Positions 43,868-54,886 of a stretch of DNA of 64,000 nt are shown piece after piece. Each line of letters starts with the position of its first letter. The first letter of the stretch is position 1. The position numbers and the translations under genes are program-made. Source of the DNA: Chrysogorgia sp. JL179-B06 (taxonomy: Eukaryota; Cnidaria; Anthozoa; Scleralcyonacea; Chrysogorgiidae); assembly GCA_035772405.1 (NCBI GenBank), contig JAYKKM010000472.1, positions 1,133,501 through 1,197,500 on the forward strand, in the 5' to 3' direction. The notes below the pieces were generated by a model. That model saw nothing but the letters and a program-made list of their open reading frames with translations. It was not told where the DNA came from and did not search any database.

Positions 43868-45670
43868 TTAAAGTGCATATAAGCCCTACAGGGTTTTTAG
43901 TTATTCGTGTAGACCACGAAAAATGACCTAATAAAGTATTTTACAGTTTTTGATTTGGTCCTTTCGTTTCCGAGATATTGATCTTCAAACATAGCCATTT
44001 GGCGTTGTTTGCATAAAAAAGCCGCGTGTGAGAGAGTCCTGGTACTCGGGGACGGATTAGATTTCACAAACAAGGAATACATAGCGTTTTGGACAACAAC
44101 AAGTTCAAAAGATCATATATCAAGTGAAATCGCCGCGATATCACGCTCAAATTCAGACTCAAATGAGTATGAAAGCCCATTGTCTAGTTCAGATAATATA
44201 ATCGAGGAAGAAATTGAACTATCGGCGAAATATGAGGACGAGTCTGATGACTGTTTCATGGACGCCTACGCTGATGAGCCGTTGGCTGACGAAGAATGGC
44301 TTGCCGCGTATGAAAGAACAAGGGAGGAGGACAAAAAACACTTGGAACAACTTACTCGAATGTGGAATGGTGCTGAATCCGTCAAATCTTGGTACGTTCA
44401 TTGCGCCATATTGCTCATATCTTTCATCAATTTATTTTATGTACAGTATGGTATGGGTTTATTGGTTTATTGTATAGCCTATAGTATAGGTGCAAGTGTC
44501 GTTGTAACTGTAAAACCCTAGGGAAATGTTCGACTGTTTCGTGCATAACTTGAACATTTTGGAGTTTGGTCCTGTTTGTCTCAACAGATGGAGTTTGAAC
44601 ACTTTTCAGACACGAGACGGACGTCGATACAATCAAATATTATCAAAAGAAAGGTAATATGAGAGGCCAAACTATTAAAATATTTAGCAAACAACCTTGT
44701 CAATATCAAACTACACATAGACAATATTTAATTTTACCATTCCATTTTATAATAGGTGTCTATGTGTAGTTTAATATTGACAAGGTTGTTTGCTAAATAT
44801 TTTAACATAGTTTGGCCTCTCATATTACGTCCATCTCGTGTCTGAAAAGTGTTTGCCGCTAACTCCAAACTTCATCTGTTGAGACAAACAGGATCAAAGC
44901 CAGGATGTTCAGTCATGCACGGAGGCTGTTAACCTACGACTTCAATCAGTTTAGTGTCGCTCAAAACAGTCGAACATTTCTTATTTCTGTGCAGAAACAA
45001 CATTCCGTAGGGTTTTACAGTTACAACGACATCAATACAGTTCTCCCACTAGTTGCACCTATACTACAGGCTATACAATAAACCCATACCATACTGTACA
45101 TAAAATAAATTAATGAAAGATATGACCAATATGGCGCAATGAACGTACCAAGATTTTACGGATTCAGCACCATTCCACATTCGAGTAAGTTGTTACAAGT
45201 GTTTTTTGTCCTCCTTCCTTCTTCTTTCGTACGCGGCAAGCCATTCTTCGTCAGACGTCAGCCAACGGCTCATCAGCGTAGGCGTCCATGAAACAGTTCA
45301 TCAGACTCGTCCTCATATTTCGCCGATAGTTCAGTTTCTTCCTCGATTATATTATCTGAACTAGACAATGGGCTTTCATACTTATTTGAGTCTGAATTTG
45401 AGTGTGATATCGCGGCGATTTCACTTGATATATGATCTTTTGAACTTGTTGTTGTCCAAAACGTTATGTATTCCTTGTTTGTGAAATCTAATCCGTCCCC
45501 GAGTACCAGGACTCTCTCACGCGCGGCTTTCAACGCCAAATGGCTATGTTTGAAGAGCAATATCTCGGAAACGAAAGGACCAAATCCAAAAATGTAAAAT
45601 ACTTTATCAGGTCATTTTTCGTGATCTACACGAATAACTGAAAACCCCGTAGGGCTTATATGCACTTTAA
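43868..45670. mobile_element. piggyBac-type foldback element inside BEL gag
   Basis: It is flanked by TTAA on both sides (43868-43871 and 45667-45670). Its ends, AGTGCATATAAGCCCTAC and the reverse complement, are inverted. The whole element is a near-palindrome: arm 43872 to about 44735 is repeated in reverse from about 44750 to 45666. Each arm carries the same coding-like piece (44009..44521 plus and 45273..45560 minus, with R-V-L-V-L-G-D-G-L-D-F-T-N-K-E-Y). No transposase is seen. The BEL gag reads on across it once the insertion is discounted. Confidence 0.85.
44009..44521 (+). pseudogene. Captured host-type exon in the foldback arm
   Basis: A 170-residue open frame, acidic and Ser-rich, with E-E-W-L-A-A-Y and L-T-R-M-W-N-G. 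This resembles the first exon of a gene family repeated in cnidarian-like genomes. A GTACGT donor-like sequence follows S-W. A diverged inverted copy is at 45273..45560. Probably carried by the transposon, not a host gene in place. Confidence 0.35.
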
Positions 45671-46367
45671 TATCAGCTGAGGATTTCAAAGGCGTAAGCT
45701 TTAACAGGCTGTCCATATGACTGCTGATTACAATTTGTTTTGCACCAAATCGTTGCTCTAGTAACTCGATGGCGATTGTGTAATTGGCCGACGTCAAGGT
45801 TAAACCAACGATGGTCGACGCAGCAGTTTTCTCCAATAAGCTTTTCAAATAATTGAATTTGTCGACTTCGGATAATTGCTTGTTTTCGTGAACAGCGCTC
45901 TTGAAACTGTCCCAAAATGTTTGCCATTGACAGGGCTCTCCAGCAAAGCTTTTTAAAACCAGTCTTGGTAGTTTCGTGCTTTGCGCCGTTGCTTGGCTCG
46001 TTTCTGTCGTGGCCGATTTCGTTGTGATAGGTTGTTCAGTAATCGTGTTCTTTGGTTCGATTTCTTTCTTGGCAGAGATAACGCTGTCAATATCTACGAT
46101 GATTTCGTGAACACTCTCTCGATACTTTCCCGCGTCTTCGATCTCGTTAATTATCTCATCGTCTTTGTCTAACAGTTCTAGAATTTCTTCGTCCAGTGTC
46201 TTTAACGTATCCAATCTTTCCTGTAAAGTTATCTGTAATTGTTTCAGTTTCTTCTCCTGGCTGTCATGATAATCGGCAATAATATCGCTCGCGTTGCCAA
46301 GAATCTTCGTTAAATACGCCCTGTGACCTTGTCGAATCTTTATCTTTTTCTTGATCATGTTACTCAT
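45671..46367 (-). CDS. BEL gag N-terminal part
   Basis: The listed frame runs 45612..46367 and ends in the foldback. Gag proper starts at 46367 (M-S-N-M-I-K-K-K). Contains a coiled-coil region and F-A-G-E-P-C-Q-W-Q-T-F-W-D-S-F-K-S-A-V, the hallmark of BEL/Pao gag, and a H-M-D-S-L-L-K-L segment before the insertion. Confidence 0.9.
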
Positions 46368-46398
46368 TTCTTTATTTATCCGGCTCGTCGAAGGACCA

Positions 46399-46625
46399 TG
46401 TAATGTATTTCAGACTAATCTGTTGGTTTTATATTGTTTTATTTAACTATATCTATGAATCTCATCTGTTTCGTGTTCTGACTCTTATACCTATCACATC
46501 TCAGTTCGACTACTCCTCTAAGACCAGTCTCTCTGCTTGACTACATATGTCAATTATTGTTCCACGCCCCTTAGTGACGTAATATAACATTTAACGTAAT
46601 ATAAACGCGTTCAAAATATCGCACA
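46399..46625 (-). repeat. BEL 5' LTR
   Basis: 227 bp. Its last 33 bp (46593-46625) are also the start of the 8.48-kb tandem duplication and recur at 55071-55103. Confidence 0.9.
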
Positions 46626-48319
46626 CCCCCTAAAAATTTTGAAATTCTACAACCTCTGAAACGCTATTTCCTTCATTTTTACAACACTTTTTAAACTAAA
46701 AACACTGTATATTTTTGAACCCAAATCACGTTCTCTTCGCACATTTCTCCTTAAAGAGGCTATGTCACGATTTGCCTGGTTACTCAGCCAGCACTAATTT
46801 CAGTGCCTTCCAGCTCCTTCTCGTTTCACACCACGATAACACGATTATACATTAAATTGTCATTACGCTTTACTTATAATGCGTCCAAAAATAACTCACC
46901 AACATGAAAATAACAAATACTAATCGAATAAATCGTTTAGCTTTCGCTTCGCTTTGATTTTGGATTCCGAATCAGGCAGATCGCGACACATTAATTTATG
47001 GTGTGGAACCTTTGTTTTACAGTCCTTACTGCAGGAAAATATTTTTGTTGCCTTTTATTTAAAAATAATTGTCCACACCAATATTATATAAAAGGTCAAG
47101 CAACAGCATAATAATTGTAGTTACATGTATATAGTTAGGAAGGATAATCAGTTAAAATCACTTGGTTAGGAAGGATGATCATCTCAAAATCATCTTGGTA
47201 GGAAGTGTAAAAAGTACAAAATAATCTTGGTTCTACAGTATAATGGTATTTGCATGTAGACAATGTATAATTAAATTCAAATAATCTTGGTCCAGCAGTA
47301 AAATAATAGTTAGGAACAATCATCAGGTAAAAATTATCTTGGTTCTGCAGCAAAATGGCAATTAGGAAGGATAATCAGTTCAAAATCATCTACAGTAAAA
47401 AGAGCCCTTCATCAGAGTAAAATGTGGTGAAATAAAATAAATAGGGCTTATATAAGCCAAAAGGGTGACATAAGTTGAAAGTAGCCAATCAAACGCATGG
47501 GGAAAAACAAACTAATAATTAATGAGATGTGAAAATGTTAAATCATTTGCTATGTTCACAGTTGAGCAGCAAACAGACTGAGCAAGAGGGAGTAGTACCA
47601 GTCAAGGTTAGGGTGTATGGCAGGTTTAATGCTCAATGGAGTATCAGTGGGAGTAAAGTGGTAGGACGTTGTAGGAATCAAAAGCTTGAAAAGGAATGAA
47701 AGTGCATGAGCAGCTAATAATAAAGTACTTAGTTTACAAGATACCTTGTTATTGGCTCATACACCTTTTCGCTATGATTTGTATGCTGGATTGCAAGGTA
47801 GCAATCCAGTATGGTGTAACTGGGGCCTTAATCACTGATTTCCCTGCATGACAAGGTATTAATTAGTTTGTAATACCATGCTTACAGATGAAATATAATT
47901 TCTATTGTTTGAAATTCCATGCAAACTGTCAACCAAGTGCATATTCGAGTCATGCATGCTGATGAGGGAAACATTTAATAGAATTTTCCCTATTTTGAGG
48001 GAATATTAAAAAGTTTCCCTGTTTCAAGGCCAGGGCATTTAGGGATTAAATTACCCAGTGAGAACAAAATAAATTGAGGTAAAAAATAAATGAGGATATT
48101 ACATGCATGACCGTGATGAGAATCAAATTTATCTTCGAGCATTGATCACTAATATTGTGTTTTATTATATAGATGGGAGTGTTTTACTAAGAAATATGTG
48201 CAGTGACATATTTTCCATATCCTCACTATTGAAGATATCGATCTCGTGATTAAATATTTTCCCACCTTTTGCATTGAATCTACATAATAAAAGGAAAATT
48301 ACAAGAAAATTACAAAATT
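46626..48319. other. Host DNA between the BEL and gypsy elements
   Basis: No gene. The first part (CCCCCTAAAAATTTTGAAATT..) resembles the hAT MITE interior near 31260. A degenerate minisatellite lies at 47135-47400. Confidence 0.5.
47135..47400. repeat. Degenerate minisatellite
   Basis: Imperfect 30-60-bp units share TTAGGAAGGATAATCAGTT and AAAATCATCTTGGT elements. Its duplicate is at 55613-55878. Confidence 0.6.
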
Positions 48320-48538
48320 ACATTTATTACTAGCATTTGCTCAACTTATATACAATCCGTTACCGGAAGTAGACGGGACATTCGTGCATCTTATTACATC
48401 TCCCTTTCTGCTAAATCTTTTTTTTTTTTTCTAATTTATAACAAATTTACATCTAGCTATCAATTCAATCTAACTTAAAAATTTTTTTTTTTTTCTAATT
48501 TATAACAAAATTGTTTTGCTCTACAATTTTCTACAAAT

Positions 48539-49378
48539 TTAACCTATTTGGTTTTTGACAACTCTGCCCGACCTTGTAACAGTACGCTGTGGATCTGGCT
48601 CTGATATGTTCGTATTCTGGCTGGTTTCTCCGGCAGATGATTGGTCTTCTGACACACCTGATTCCTCTTGCTCTGTTGGTTGTTCATAAGGTTCTTCAAC
48701 ACACAACAAATGTCGTCGATTCCTTCGAAATTGTCCACTTTGCGACTGAACTATATATGACCTTGGGTATTCTGCTTCGTTGACCACTAATGCTTTTGGA
48801 CTTCCTTTCTGATCTTGAATTCTAACAACATCTCCTGGCTTCAAAGCTGACAGGCTTTTGCTCCCCACGTCGTAATTTCTCTTTTGTTGCTCTTTATAAA
48901 AAGAAAGCTGCTTTTGAACATCCGCGGGTTTTCTAACCTTTGGTTGAAGTTGCTCTTCCGTCACTGGGAGTACGAATTTAGTGCGACGGGACATCAGGCG
49001 TTGTGCAGGACTACCAAGAATATTATCTCGAGGTGTGTTGCGATGATTAAGCATAGACATATATGGATCTTGGCCGTCCTGTCGAGCCTTTTTCAGTAGT
49101 GTCTTTGCAACTTGCACTGCTCGCTCGACTACTCCATTGCTGTGCGCGTACCTTGGAGAGCTGGTCCCGTGTTGAAATCCCCACTGACGAGCAAAATTCT
49201 GAAACTCAATACTAGAAAATTGCGGTCCATTATCGCTGTGTACGAAATCTGGAATTCCGTATCGTGCCAAATGAGTTTTCAGCTTTGTAATTACCATAGA
49301 TGACGTAAGTGAACTCAGCAAATCGATTTCGAACCATCCCGAATAGAAATCAGCTGTTAACAGGTACTGCTTCTGCAC
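48539..49378 (-). CDS. Gypsy integrase, catalytic and C-terminal domains
   Basis: The product has 279 residues. T-A-D-F-Y-S-G-W-F-E, V-H-S-D-N-G-P-Q-F and N-G-V-V-E-R-A-V-Q supply the DDE triad. C-terminal tail with L-K-P-G-D-V-V-R-I. The zinc module is in the next frame upstream. Confidence 0.9.
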   Translation of the reverse strand: MQKQYLLTADFYSGWFEIDLLSSLTSSMVITKLKTHLARYGIPDFVHSDNGPQFSSIEFQNFARQWGFQHGTSSPRYAHSNGVVERAVQVAKTLLKKARQDGQDPYMSMLNHRNTPRDNILGSPAQRLMSRRTKFVLPVTEEQLQPKVRKPADVQKQLSFYKEQQKRNYDVGSKSLSALKPGDVVRIQDQKGSPKALVVNEAEYPRSYIVQSQSGQFRRNRRHLLCVEEPYEQPTEQEESGVSEDQSSAGETSQNTNISEPDPQRTVTRSGRVVKNQIG

Positions 49379-50253
49379 TGTACTGCCGGAAGAGATTTAA
49401 GAGGCTCTTTTTGTTGAAGCTTCTGGTTGCTATTGCATACAGCACACTGTTTGATCATTTCTTCAATATCATCACACATGCTTGGCCAATATACAACTTC
49501 CCGAGCTCTGCGCTTTGAAGCTTGAATTCCCAAATGTGGTTGGTGAACAGCCTCTAAGACGAATAATCTCATGGACTTGGGTATAATCGTCTTATCTCCT
49601 TTGAAGACGATCTCGTCGTTGATGGACAACTCTTCTTTAAAATCCCAATATGCACGAATATTGGGACTAACTTGTAACTTGTACTTTGGCCAACCATTTA
49701 CAATGAACTCTTTCAGTTGTTGGATATCTTTATCTGCTTTACTTTCCTCTTGCAACTGTTGTAAGCGTTCCTGGGACATAGGCAATACAACATGCACGTC
49801 TAACTCTTCTTCTAGCTGGTCGTCTGGCTGGATGGCCAAATATGCTCTGCTTAACGCATCAGCGATATAAAGCTCCGATCCCGGCTTGTAGAATACTTCG
49901 AGATCATACCGTTGGAGTCTCAGTAGCATTCTCTGCAACCTCAGTGGCGACTCATTCAATGGCTTTCTAAAAATTGCTTCGAGCGGCTTATGATCGGTCT
50001 CTACTTGCACTTGCTTTCCATAGATGTAATCGTGGAATCTCTCGCAACCAAAGACTATCGCCAATAGTTCCTTTTCAATCTGCGCATACCGTTGCTGCGT
50101 ATCTGTAAGGGCTCGAGACGCATATGCTATGGGTTGATTATTCTGCATACAAACAGCTCCCAAACCAGATTGACTGCTATCAACAGAAATTGTGACAGGC
50201 TTATTCACATCATAGAATGCCAGTGTTGGTGGTTTGCTGCAGGCTTGCTTCAA
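49357..50253 (-). CDS. Gypsy RNase H and integrase zinc domain
   Basis: The product has 298 residues. S-V-D-S-S-Q-S-G-L-G-A-V, E-K-E-L-L-A-I-V-F-G and T-D-H-K-P-L form RNase H. H-Q-P-H-L-G-I and C-A-V-C-N-S form the integrase HHCC. Confidence 0.9.
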   Translation of the reverse strand: MKQACSKPPTLAFYDVNKPVTISVDSSQSGLGAVCMQNNQPIAYASRALTDTQQRYAQIEKELLAIVFGCERFHDYIYGKQVQVETDHKPLEAIFRKPLNESPLRLQRMLLRLQRYDLEVFYKPGSELYIADALSRAYLAIQPDDQLEEELDVHVVLPMSQERLQQLQEESKADKDIQQLKEFIVNGWPKYKLQVSPNIRAYWDFKEELSINDEIVFKGDKTIIPKSMRLFVLEAVHQPHLGIQASKRRAREVVYWPSMCDDIEEMIKQCAVCNSNQKLQQKEPLKSLPAVQCRSSTC

Positions 50254-50306
50254 TTCCTCATATGCAACTTCTTGTTCATGATTCCAAGCCCAGGGCGTGT
50301 CTTTTC

Positions 50307-51050
50307 TCAGTAATCTCTTAGTGGCTTGCTTTTTTCGGATAGGTTTGGTATAAACTTTCCAAGATATTGAATTATTCCCATAAACCTCTGGGTTTCTTGC
50401 TTATTCTTTGGCGTTGGCATCCCTAGAATTGCAGCAACCTTGCTTGTATCTGGTTTTACTCCATCAGAGGTAAGTTGATGTCCCACATAAGTCACCGATC
50501 GGACTTTAAATCTGCATTTCTCTTCGCGAAGCTTGAGACCAACCTCTTGCGCTCTCTCCAGAACCCTTCTCAAACTCTCATTGTGGCTCTCTTCGTCAAC
50601 TCCCCACACAAGAATGTCGTCGGCTATGATTTCACATCCCTGTATGTCGTTAAACAGCTGGTGCATGGCGCGCTGAAAAAATTCGGGCGCTGACTTGATA
50701 CCAAATGGTAGACGTTTGAACTCGTACCTTCCAAATGGCGTATTAAAACAAGTGAGCGATACAGACTCTTCGTCAAGTGGTATTTGCCAAAATCCACTTG
50801 CTGCGTCCAGTTTTGAGAAAACCTTCGCGTTGGGCAAACGTGACACCACTTCCTCAACAGTTAACATCAGATAATGTTCTCTTTTAATGGCTAAATTCAA
50901 ATCACGCGGATCTAAACAGATTCTGAGCTTTCCGGGCTTTATCACGGTGACCATGGACGAAACCCAGTCGGTCGGCTTGTTGACCTGACGAATGACACCT
51001 AATTTTTCCATTCTGCCTAGCTCTTCTTTAACACGTGACCGTAGTGCCAC
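50307..51050 (-). CDS. Gypsy reverse transcriptase
   Basis: The product has 247 residues. R-I-C-L-D-P-R-D-L-N, F-S-K-L-D-A-A-S-G-F-W-Q, L-P-F-G-I-K-S-A-P-E-F-F-Q and I-A-D-D-I-L (catalytic DD), then Y-V-G-H-Q-L-T. Confidence 0.92.
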   Translation of the reverse strand: MALRSRVKEELGRMEKLGVIRQVNKPTDWVSSMVTVIKPGKLRICLDPRDLNLAIKREHYLMLTVEEVVSRLPNAKVFSKLDAASGFWQIPLDEESVSLTCFNTPFGRYEFKRLPFGIKSAPEFFQRAMHQLFNDIQGCEIIADDILVWGVDEESHNESLRRVLERAQEVGLKLREEKCRFKVRSVTYVGHQLTSDGVKPDTSKVAAILGMPTPKNKQETQRFMGIIQYLGKFIPNLSEKSKPLRDY

Positions 51051-51089
51051 TGAAACTCGTCTCGGAAAGTGGATTACTGGTTTAACGGA

Positions 51090-51527
51090 TTAGTGATGTT
51101 TTACGGGCAAACATCCGATGTTATCAGCAGCGAAAACCTCCTGGAACTCAGCGACTATTTTAGACTGGAAATGTTCTTCCTGTTTGAGATCTTGTACTCG
51201 TTGCAACAGGCCAAGGTCTTCACACGCTCTTAAGCCCAATAGCGGCTGCGTTGCTTTTTCCACGACAAAATACTGCATCATGTAATCATCGCTTCGGTAC
51301 TTGCTCTTTAAATAAACTTCTCCAACCACAGCTATTCTGTTACCACCATAAGAAAAAAGCCTGGTCGTGGTCTTATTCAGCGGTGTCGAGCCTCCAATCT
51401 TTTCGAATATCATTCTTGGTATGACATTACACTTAGCGCCGGTATCTAGCTTGAAGTTGACATCTGTTCCTTCGAGATTTAAGGCGGCATGCCATTCCTC
51501 GTCTTTTGCTGTAACTTCGCCAACCAC
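51090..51527 (-). CDS. Gypsy aspartic protease
   Basis: The product has 145 residues. L-D-T-G-A-K-C-N-V-I catalytic motif and L-L-G-L-R-A-C flap-side motif. Confidence 0.88.
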   Translation of the reverse strand: MVGEVTAKDEEWHAALNLEGTDVNFKLDTGAKCNVIPRMIFEKIGGSTPLNKTTTRLFSYGGNRIAVVGEVYLKSKYRSDDYMMQYFVVEKATQPLLGLRACEDLGLLQRVQDLKQEEHFQSKIVAEFQEVFAADNIGCLPVKHH

Positions 51528-51579
51528 TTGTTTTGATTGATCACTCCGATGAATAAATCATCGTGTTCCGTAGTATAAA

Positions 51580-52312
51580 CTAGCTTGCTCCTACATACTT
51601 TCGCGAAGTGATTTTTTTCTTACATGCGCTACAAACTTTACCAAAGGCAGGACATTTTCTTGGCATGTGTTGTAGCCCACAGTATTTGCATAAAGCTTGT
51701 TGATCCTCATCTTTATACCCCTGGGATTTACCTTCTTTTCTCTTTTCAAGACCATGAATAATTGTCTCGGATGACTTCAGGACAGACATCTGACTCGACG
51801 TAACTTCTGCTGCTCGGCAAATATCAATCGTCTTCTGCAACGTCAACTCACTTTCTCTCAATAATCTGCTTCTCACTGTATCATCCTTCACTCCAACTAC
51901 GATTCTATCCCGTATAAGTTCGTTTGTGAGCGGCCCAAACTCGCAATGCTTCGCTTGCAATTTGAGTTCTGTGGCATAATTATCAATTGTTTCGCCGGTC
52001 GCTTGCATTCTTGTGTTAAACACGTCTCTCATATGTTATATTCCTCTTTGGTATACAGTATTCTTCAAACTTTCGCATGACTTGTTCTGGATTATCAGCA
52101 TCTTCATCGTCATCAAACGTGAATGTATTAAACACTTCGATCGCTTGTTCACCAGCGAGGCTTAATAACATACACGTTTTTTCTTTCTTTGATTTCTGCT
52201 CATATCCGGACGCTACTATAAATATAGAATATCGCTGTTTAAATCTTCTCCAATTTTCAGCGACATTTCCTTCGAAAGACAGCGAATTTGGCTTTGCGAA
52301 TCCTTCAGCCAT
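51580..52312 (-). CDS. Gypsy gag (frameshifted)
   Basis: Two frames: 52016..52369 (M-A-E-G-F near 52312 is the likely start, after the PBS) and 51580..52032. The second ends with zinc knuckle C-K-Y-C-G-L-Q-H-M-P-R-K-C and C-S-A-C-K-K. The break is near 52016-52032. Confidence 0.85.
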
Positions 52313-52431
52313 CCTTGTTTCACCGCTGCCACCATGTAAGATATTGTATAAGACATTTATTACTAGCATTTGCTCAACTTATATACAATCCGTTACCGGA
52401 AGTAGACGGGACATTCGTGCATCTTATTACA

Positions 52432-54247
52432 GTTGCTTGAAGATATGAATTTTATCTTCGAGTGGTAAAAACAATATTTTACTCATTGTTTTCACCACTC
52501 GAAGATAAAATTCATATCTTCGCACCACCGTGTAATATCCTCTGTATGTATTATATTGAAATTGATAAAATATCCATATGATATAACTTCACATGTGAAG
52601 ATAAAAATATTACTGGTCATTTAGATATAATTTTTATCTATATCTATATAACATATAATATTAGATAATTTCCATTCTCCCTCAGCGAGTCCACTACAGT
52701 ATATATGAGTCGGTACTTTCGAGAATTTTGAAAATACAAAATATATACAGACTGAAAGAGGACAAAACAAGCTCTATATAATATTCCGACAGGCAAAATT
52801 TACATATTCACATGAATATATTAAACGTTTATTACTCATAACTTACCTCAGTCCACGGAGCATCAATCATTCCTGATTTTTGGGAAACGCAAGTTTAAAA
52901 TGTAATAATACGGACTATGCTATTGCTTGTCTTCTCTCTTCGTCGAGTGTTTCTTCGCAATGTATACAGCTACTGTAAAACGTTGTTGGAATTCATCGTC
53001 ATTTGGCGCAATTTTGCTGAGTCTGATATTTAACATCGTCCCGGCCTGAATCAGGAGTGGTTTGCTTGATTTTTTGAATGGGGGGGAATCTGACCGTAGC
53101 TGACCGTCGCAAACGTCATGCGATTGTAGCCTTTTGATTGGTCTGCTACCCTTGACCGTCGCATACTTTACTAAAAATAGCATCTGCAATGGGTTATTTT
53201 TATCTGATCGTAGCGGAAATGGAGCATGTTGCTATAGTCTCCAACCTTCAGAGAGCTTAGCAACGGGGCTGCCATACCCTGACTGATGTTACTCAAAACT
53301 AGAATATGGTCTACGAATACTTCAAGTAATCGAGTTATTTTGAATCAAAGCAAGACGGCATCTTCGGACGACACGTAGCCGGCGTAACCCACGCGATGTG
53401 TGATGCAAAATAATAATAATAAGACGTATTAGGAGCATTATACAATAGTCTCAATGTACTACAAGTTATCGAATCATTTTGAATAACAAATTTGAAAAGC
53501 AAGATTGTCTGATGCAGATTACTGGTCAGCATTCTTATCTCGGAATGGCATAATTAGCATATTTAATTGGAAAATCTGACCGTTGCAAATGCAACGGTTG
53601 CAACCCCCTGGATCCGCCCCGGATGCAAAGGCGAGGTAACCAATGCCCATAGGTGTATTGTGTGTGAAAGAACAACGCATTCAATATGTGGTGTGGAGTT
53701 ATTTGCAATAATTGTAGAGAAGAGCCTAACAATGGTGAGATTCTTATTTATTGGAATTGGTGCACAAAATCTCATTTCAATCGATGTTCTTGGTGTTACT
53801 TTCAATATTTATTATGTCGAACTATAATGATGGAGTAATTACAAACACCAATTTAGCATGGGTGACAAGACATTTTGTGACAGTGTTTGTTGAATATTTA
53901 ATAAATATAAGCTGTATCAATAATTCATTGCAGTATGTGCGTTGTTTTTATGATTTCGTTGAAAAATGACACTGACCCAGTTATCCCAAACCCTTCCTAT
54001 GTCGGAATTATTTTTCGTTTCCTTGAGAGTTCGAGATAGCCGGGTTCTACTGCATTTGTTTATAGGTCCTAATATGGAGCATGCCTCTGATGGCTCTGAA
54101 AGAAATAAAAGAAAAGGGTAAATAGCCATTTTAAATTTGTTGGGAACATTGTATAATTTCGGTGTATTTATGTACAAGATTTTCGATGCAAGTCATACAT
54201 GCACATAATTCGCAACGGCTTTAGTTTAGTAACAACTGATTTTACAG
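52432..54247. other. Host DNA between the gypsy element and host gene exons
   Basis: It contains a foldback (52439-52521), CTGACCGT-type repeats around 53090-53160 and a CTGGATCCGCCCC motif (53609-53621) that matches in reverse the motif at 38710. Small ORFs here look like chance. Confidence 0.5.
52439..52521. repeat. Foldback with perfect 28-bp arms
   Basis: 52439-52466 (GAAGATATGAATTTTATCTT..) is perfectly repeated in reverse at 52494-52521. Duplicate copy at 60917-60999. Confidence 0.9.
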
Positions 54248-54886
54248 ATATTCAACAGTGGTGGATTAAACCAAAAGTTGCCAAACCTTCAGTAATAGAT
54301 GTGAAAAAGGAAGATCCAACAAATAACTGGGGCATTTGTTTGACATGCTACAGGTGAGAAGCATGCAAAAACCAAAAAAAGTTAACATTTAGAAACACTA
54401 AAATCACAGATTGATTACAATATTTGTGGATTTGATATTTAATTGCAGTCATTCTTAGTGCTGGGGAATCTCCAGATATGTTTAAGCTTTGTAGACGAGA
54501 CAAATCAACAAAAACGAGGCATTCTGAGTGTAGACATTCGGGAAAGAAGTCAGTGGAATGGGATTGCTGAAATTGAGCAATCGTTTACCTTAAATGACGA
54601 CAATGAAACCTGTCAGGACATTTCACTTCATTTGAAGATTGATACGCTGATATCGGAATTTCGAGACTTCAAGGTTCATTCAAAGAACGGTAAAGATGCC
54701 TCAACCACTGCCACTCCATTGGTAGCAGTTGATGGGAAATGTGCCAAGGAAGTTTCTGAGCTATTGTTGAAATGGCCTGAAATCAAGAATCTTATTGACC
54801 TTGTCAATTCCTGTACTCACATTCGATTTTTTGATGGAGACGAAAAAAAGGCGTCTGTCAGTAATACGATGCAAGACATGTTATAA
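54248..54886 (+). pseudogene. Exons of an unidentified host gene, copy A
   Basis: Exon 54248-54353 is flanked by TTTTACAG and GTGAGA and carries W-W-I-K-P-K and C-L-T-C-Y. A second coding stretch starts after an acceptor at 54448 or 54457 and runs to 54886 in one frame, including H-L-K-I-D-T-L and D-G-K-C-A-K-E-V. The frame that continues exon 1 stops near 54585, so the structure is uncertain or broken. A Cys/His cluster suggests a BED-like zinc finger. Copy B is the same. Confidence 0.35.

Larger units (their letters stand above)
38806..46625 (-). mobile_element. BEL/Pao LTR retrotransposon (with an internal insertion)
   Basis: It is transcribed right to left. LTRs are 46399..46625 (5', 227 bp) and 38806..39021 (3', 216 bp), both TG...CA, nearly identical apart from a short indel. 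Target duplication CCCCC at 38801-38805 and 46626-46630. A primer-binding region TGGTCCTTCGACGAGCC follows the 5' LTR, and a purine-rich tract precedes the 3' LTR. Gene order gag, protease, RT, RNase H, integrase matches BEL/Pao. The gag is split by a piggyBac-type foldback. Frames are otherwise largely open, so it is fairly young. Confidence 0.93.
48320..52431 (-). mobile_element. Gypsy-type LTR retrotransposon with very short LTRs, copy A
   Basis: It is transcribed right to left. The direct repeats 48320-48398 and 52353-52431 are identical over 79 bp. The right one probably starts at 52335 with TGTAAGATATTG, giving a 97-bp TG..CA LTR; the left one lacks that end. The LTR holds a TATATAAG box and AATAAA. 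A PBS-like TGGTGGCAGCGG follows, and a purine tract AGAAAGGGAGA precedes the 3' LTR. The coding region is split into about six frames, so it is decayed or has sequence errors. Confidence 0.9.

Noticed and set aside
53567..53827. Small plus- and minus-strand ORFs at 52.9-54.2 kb
   Set aside because: No motifs, and they overlap transposon ends. Likely chance.
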